Source: an uncultured Collinsella sp.
Lineage (GTDB): Bacteria; Actinomycetota; Coriobacteriia; Coriobacteriales; Coriobacteriaceae
Assembly: GCA_902496115.1 (NCBI GenBank)
Contig: CABUZK010000003.1
Coordinates: 47,787-111,786 of the forward strand
Reading direction: 5' to 3'
DNA length: 64,000 nucleotides
Shown: piece after piece, positions 62,704-64,000 of the stretch
Position numbering within the stretch: position 1 is the first letter of the stretch
Layout: each line of letters begins with the position of its first letter
Program-made: the position numbers and the translations under genes
Notes under the pieces: generated by a model
Databases searched by the model: none
Told to the model about the DNA's origin: nothing
What the model saw: only the letters and a program-made list of their open reading frames with translations

Positions 62704-64000
62704 ATGGAACAGAGGGTCCTCGGGGGAAGATACCTCCTCAAGGATAAGGTGGGAACGGGCGGTATGGCGACCGTCTTCCGTGCACAGGATCAGGTCCTCG
62801 ACCGCACGGTTGCCGTCAAGATCATGCTGCCGCAGTATGCCGGCGACGCCACCTTCGCCGCCCGCTTTAAGCAGGAGGCCCAGGCAGCGGCCGGCCTGTC
62901 CTCCCCCTATATCGTGGGCGTCTACGACTGGGGCAAGGACGGCGACACCTATTACATCGTCATGGAGTACCTGCGCGGTACCGACCTTAAGAGCGGCATC
63001 AAGAGCCACGGCGCCCTCGATCCCAAGAAGGTCGCGCAGATCGGCTCGCAGATCAGCTCCGCGCTTTCGGTCGCACACAAGCACGAGATCATCCACCGCG
63101 ACATTAAGCCGCAAAACATCATGGTGCTGCCCGACGGCAACATCAAGGTCATGGATTTTGGCATCGCACGCGCCAAGAACAGCCACCTCACGCAGGATAA
63201 CAACGTGCTGGGCACCGCCCACTATGTAAGCCCCGAGCAGACCCGCGGCCAGGACCTCGGCCCCACCTCGGATATCTACTCGCTGGGTGTCGTCATGTAC
63301 GAGTGTGCCACCGGCCGCGTACCCTTTGACGGCGACGACGCCATCTCGGTCGCGCTCAAGCAGGTCAACGAGCTCCCCATCCCGCCGAGCCAGATCAACT
63401 CCGGCGTCGATGCCGACCTGGAGCGCATCATCCTCAAGTGCATGGAGAAGGACCCGGCAAACCGCTTCCAGACGGCCGACGAGCTGCGCCAGGTGCTCAA
63501 CAGCTACCTTTCCGGCCGTGCCGTCAACGTCTCGGAGCCCACGCGCATCATCGGTGCCGCCGGCGACCTGGGTGCCACCAAGACCCGCGAGCTTTCCGAC
63601 TCAACGCGCGCTATGGTTCGTCCCGTCTCGGGCGTGAGCGGTCAGAACACCGCCCGTAGCGCTGTCTCGGGCTCCACGGGCTCCTACGAGGTCGAGAAGC
63701 CTAAGTCCAACAAGAACAAGATCATCGCCGCCGTGATTGCCGCAATTGCCGTGATTGGCGTTGTGGTGGCCTTCGCCACCGGGCTCTTTGGCGGCGAGCA
63801 GGTCACGGTGCCCGATGTGCTGAACAAGGACCAGCAGACCGCTATCGAGCTGATCAAGGAGGCCGGCCTTGAGGTCGGCACCGTCGACCAAAGCTATAAC
63901 GACGATGTCGACGAGGGTAAGGTTGCCGAGCAGACCCCTAACGGCAACACCAAGAAGCCCAAGGGCACCAAGGTGAACCTAGTGGTCTCCAAGGGCCCCA
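62704..64000 (+). CDS. pknB: PASTA-domain Ser/Thr kinase PknB, 3' truncated by window edge
   Basis: The frame is open from ATG 62704 (TAGGAG upstream) to the window end, at least 432 residues. Kinase domain: VGTGGMATVFRA glycine loop, AVKIMLP Lys, HRDIKPQNIM, DFGIARA, GTAHYVSPEQ (about 1-270). A juxtamembrane linker with Thr/Ser sites, one membrane helix (about 343-363) and the beginning of the first PASTA repeat (VTVPDVLNKDQQTAIELIKEAGLEVG) follow. It senses muropeptides or lipid II in related bacteria. The gene continues beyond the window. Confidence 0.96.
   Translation, partial: MEQRVLGGRYLLKDKVGTGGMATVFRAQDQVLDRTVAVKIMLPQYAGDATFAARFKQEAQAAAGLSSPYIVGVYDWGKDGDTYYIVMEYLRGTDLKSGIKSHGALDPKKVAQIGSQISSALSVAHKHEIIHRDIKPQNIMVLPDGNIKVMDFGIARAKNSHLTQDNNVLGTAHYVSPEQTRGQDLGPTSDIYSLGVVMYECATGRVPFDGDDAISVALKQVNELPIPPSQINSGVDADLERIILKCMEKDPANRFQTADELRQVLNSYLSGRAVNVSEPTRIIGAAGDLGATKTRELSDSTRAMVRPVSGVSGQNTARSAVSGSTGSYEVEKPKSNKNKIIAAVIAAIAVIGVVVAFATGLFGGEQVTVPDVLNKDQQTAIELIKEAGLEVGTVDQSYNDDVDEGKVAEQTPNGNTKKPKGTKVNLVVSKGP

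Overview
The window looks like a chromosomal segment of a gut coriobacterium close to Collinsella. It has high GC, actinobacterial gene content (a fhaA/fhaB/pstP/SEDS-PBP/pknB cell-envelope signalling cluster), strict-anaerobe metabolism (pyruvate:ferredoxin oxidoreductase, rubrerythrin, carbamate kinase, cellobiose/lactose-type PTS) and paired LytTR two-component systems. The assignment rests on gene content and recognised families; no database search was possible. I support 49 protein genes (the last cut by the window edge), one tRNA, many terminator hairpins and an unusual number of long inverted repeats.

Layout. 1-15127, all minus strand: GNAT acetyltransferase, threonine aldolase, PAP2 phosphatase, mfd, a glutathionylspermidine-synthase-like ATP-grasp gene bracketed by 44-bp direct repeats, a zinc-ribbon membrane protein, nth, an ABC exporter, rmuC, a two-gene nucleotidyltransferase/HTH-like module and a small membrane protein. 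15128-18944: rubrerythrin, a MutY-like glycosylase under an Rrf2 regulator, tRNA-Asp and a YfcE-like phosphoesterase, with two very long inverted repeats between them. 19039-27083: two paralogous LytS/LytTR systems around a glycosyltransferase, an MFS transporter and a zinc-dependent phospholipase-C-like protein. 27202-31457: amidohydrolase plus APC permease, then a C39-like peptidase on the plus strand.

31459-37757 is a PTS block (PRD regulator, EIIA, EIIB, EIIC, GH1 phospho-beta-glucosidase) bracketed on both sides by the same REP-like palindromic modules. Next are carbamate kinase, a 690-bp AT-rich gap, a DUF4143 AAA ATPase preceded by tandem 34-bp promoter/operator-like repeats, and nifJ with a nested inverted repeat at its 3' end. 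45278-48966 is a minus-strand operon of secreted protein, Ser/Thr kinase and FHA protein. recR, ybaB and dnaX follow. From 53590 to the end the plus strand carries a YcxB-like protein and then kinase, FhaA, FhaB, PP2C phosphatase, a natural SEDS-transpeptidase fusion and a PASTA kinase, which together would couple cell-wall synthesis to Ser/Thr phosphorylation.

Themes worth attention: (1) terminator-like hairpins sitting immediately in front of the ribosome binding site of the next gene; (2) long perfect inverted repeats of 24-39 bp at gene ends; (3) a recurring TGTTG-N2-CAACA palindrome in promoter regions; (4) a natural SEDS-bPBP fusion; (5) small modules that look acquired: the ATP-grasp cassette, the nucleotidyltransferase pair and the DUF4143 ATPase.
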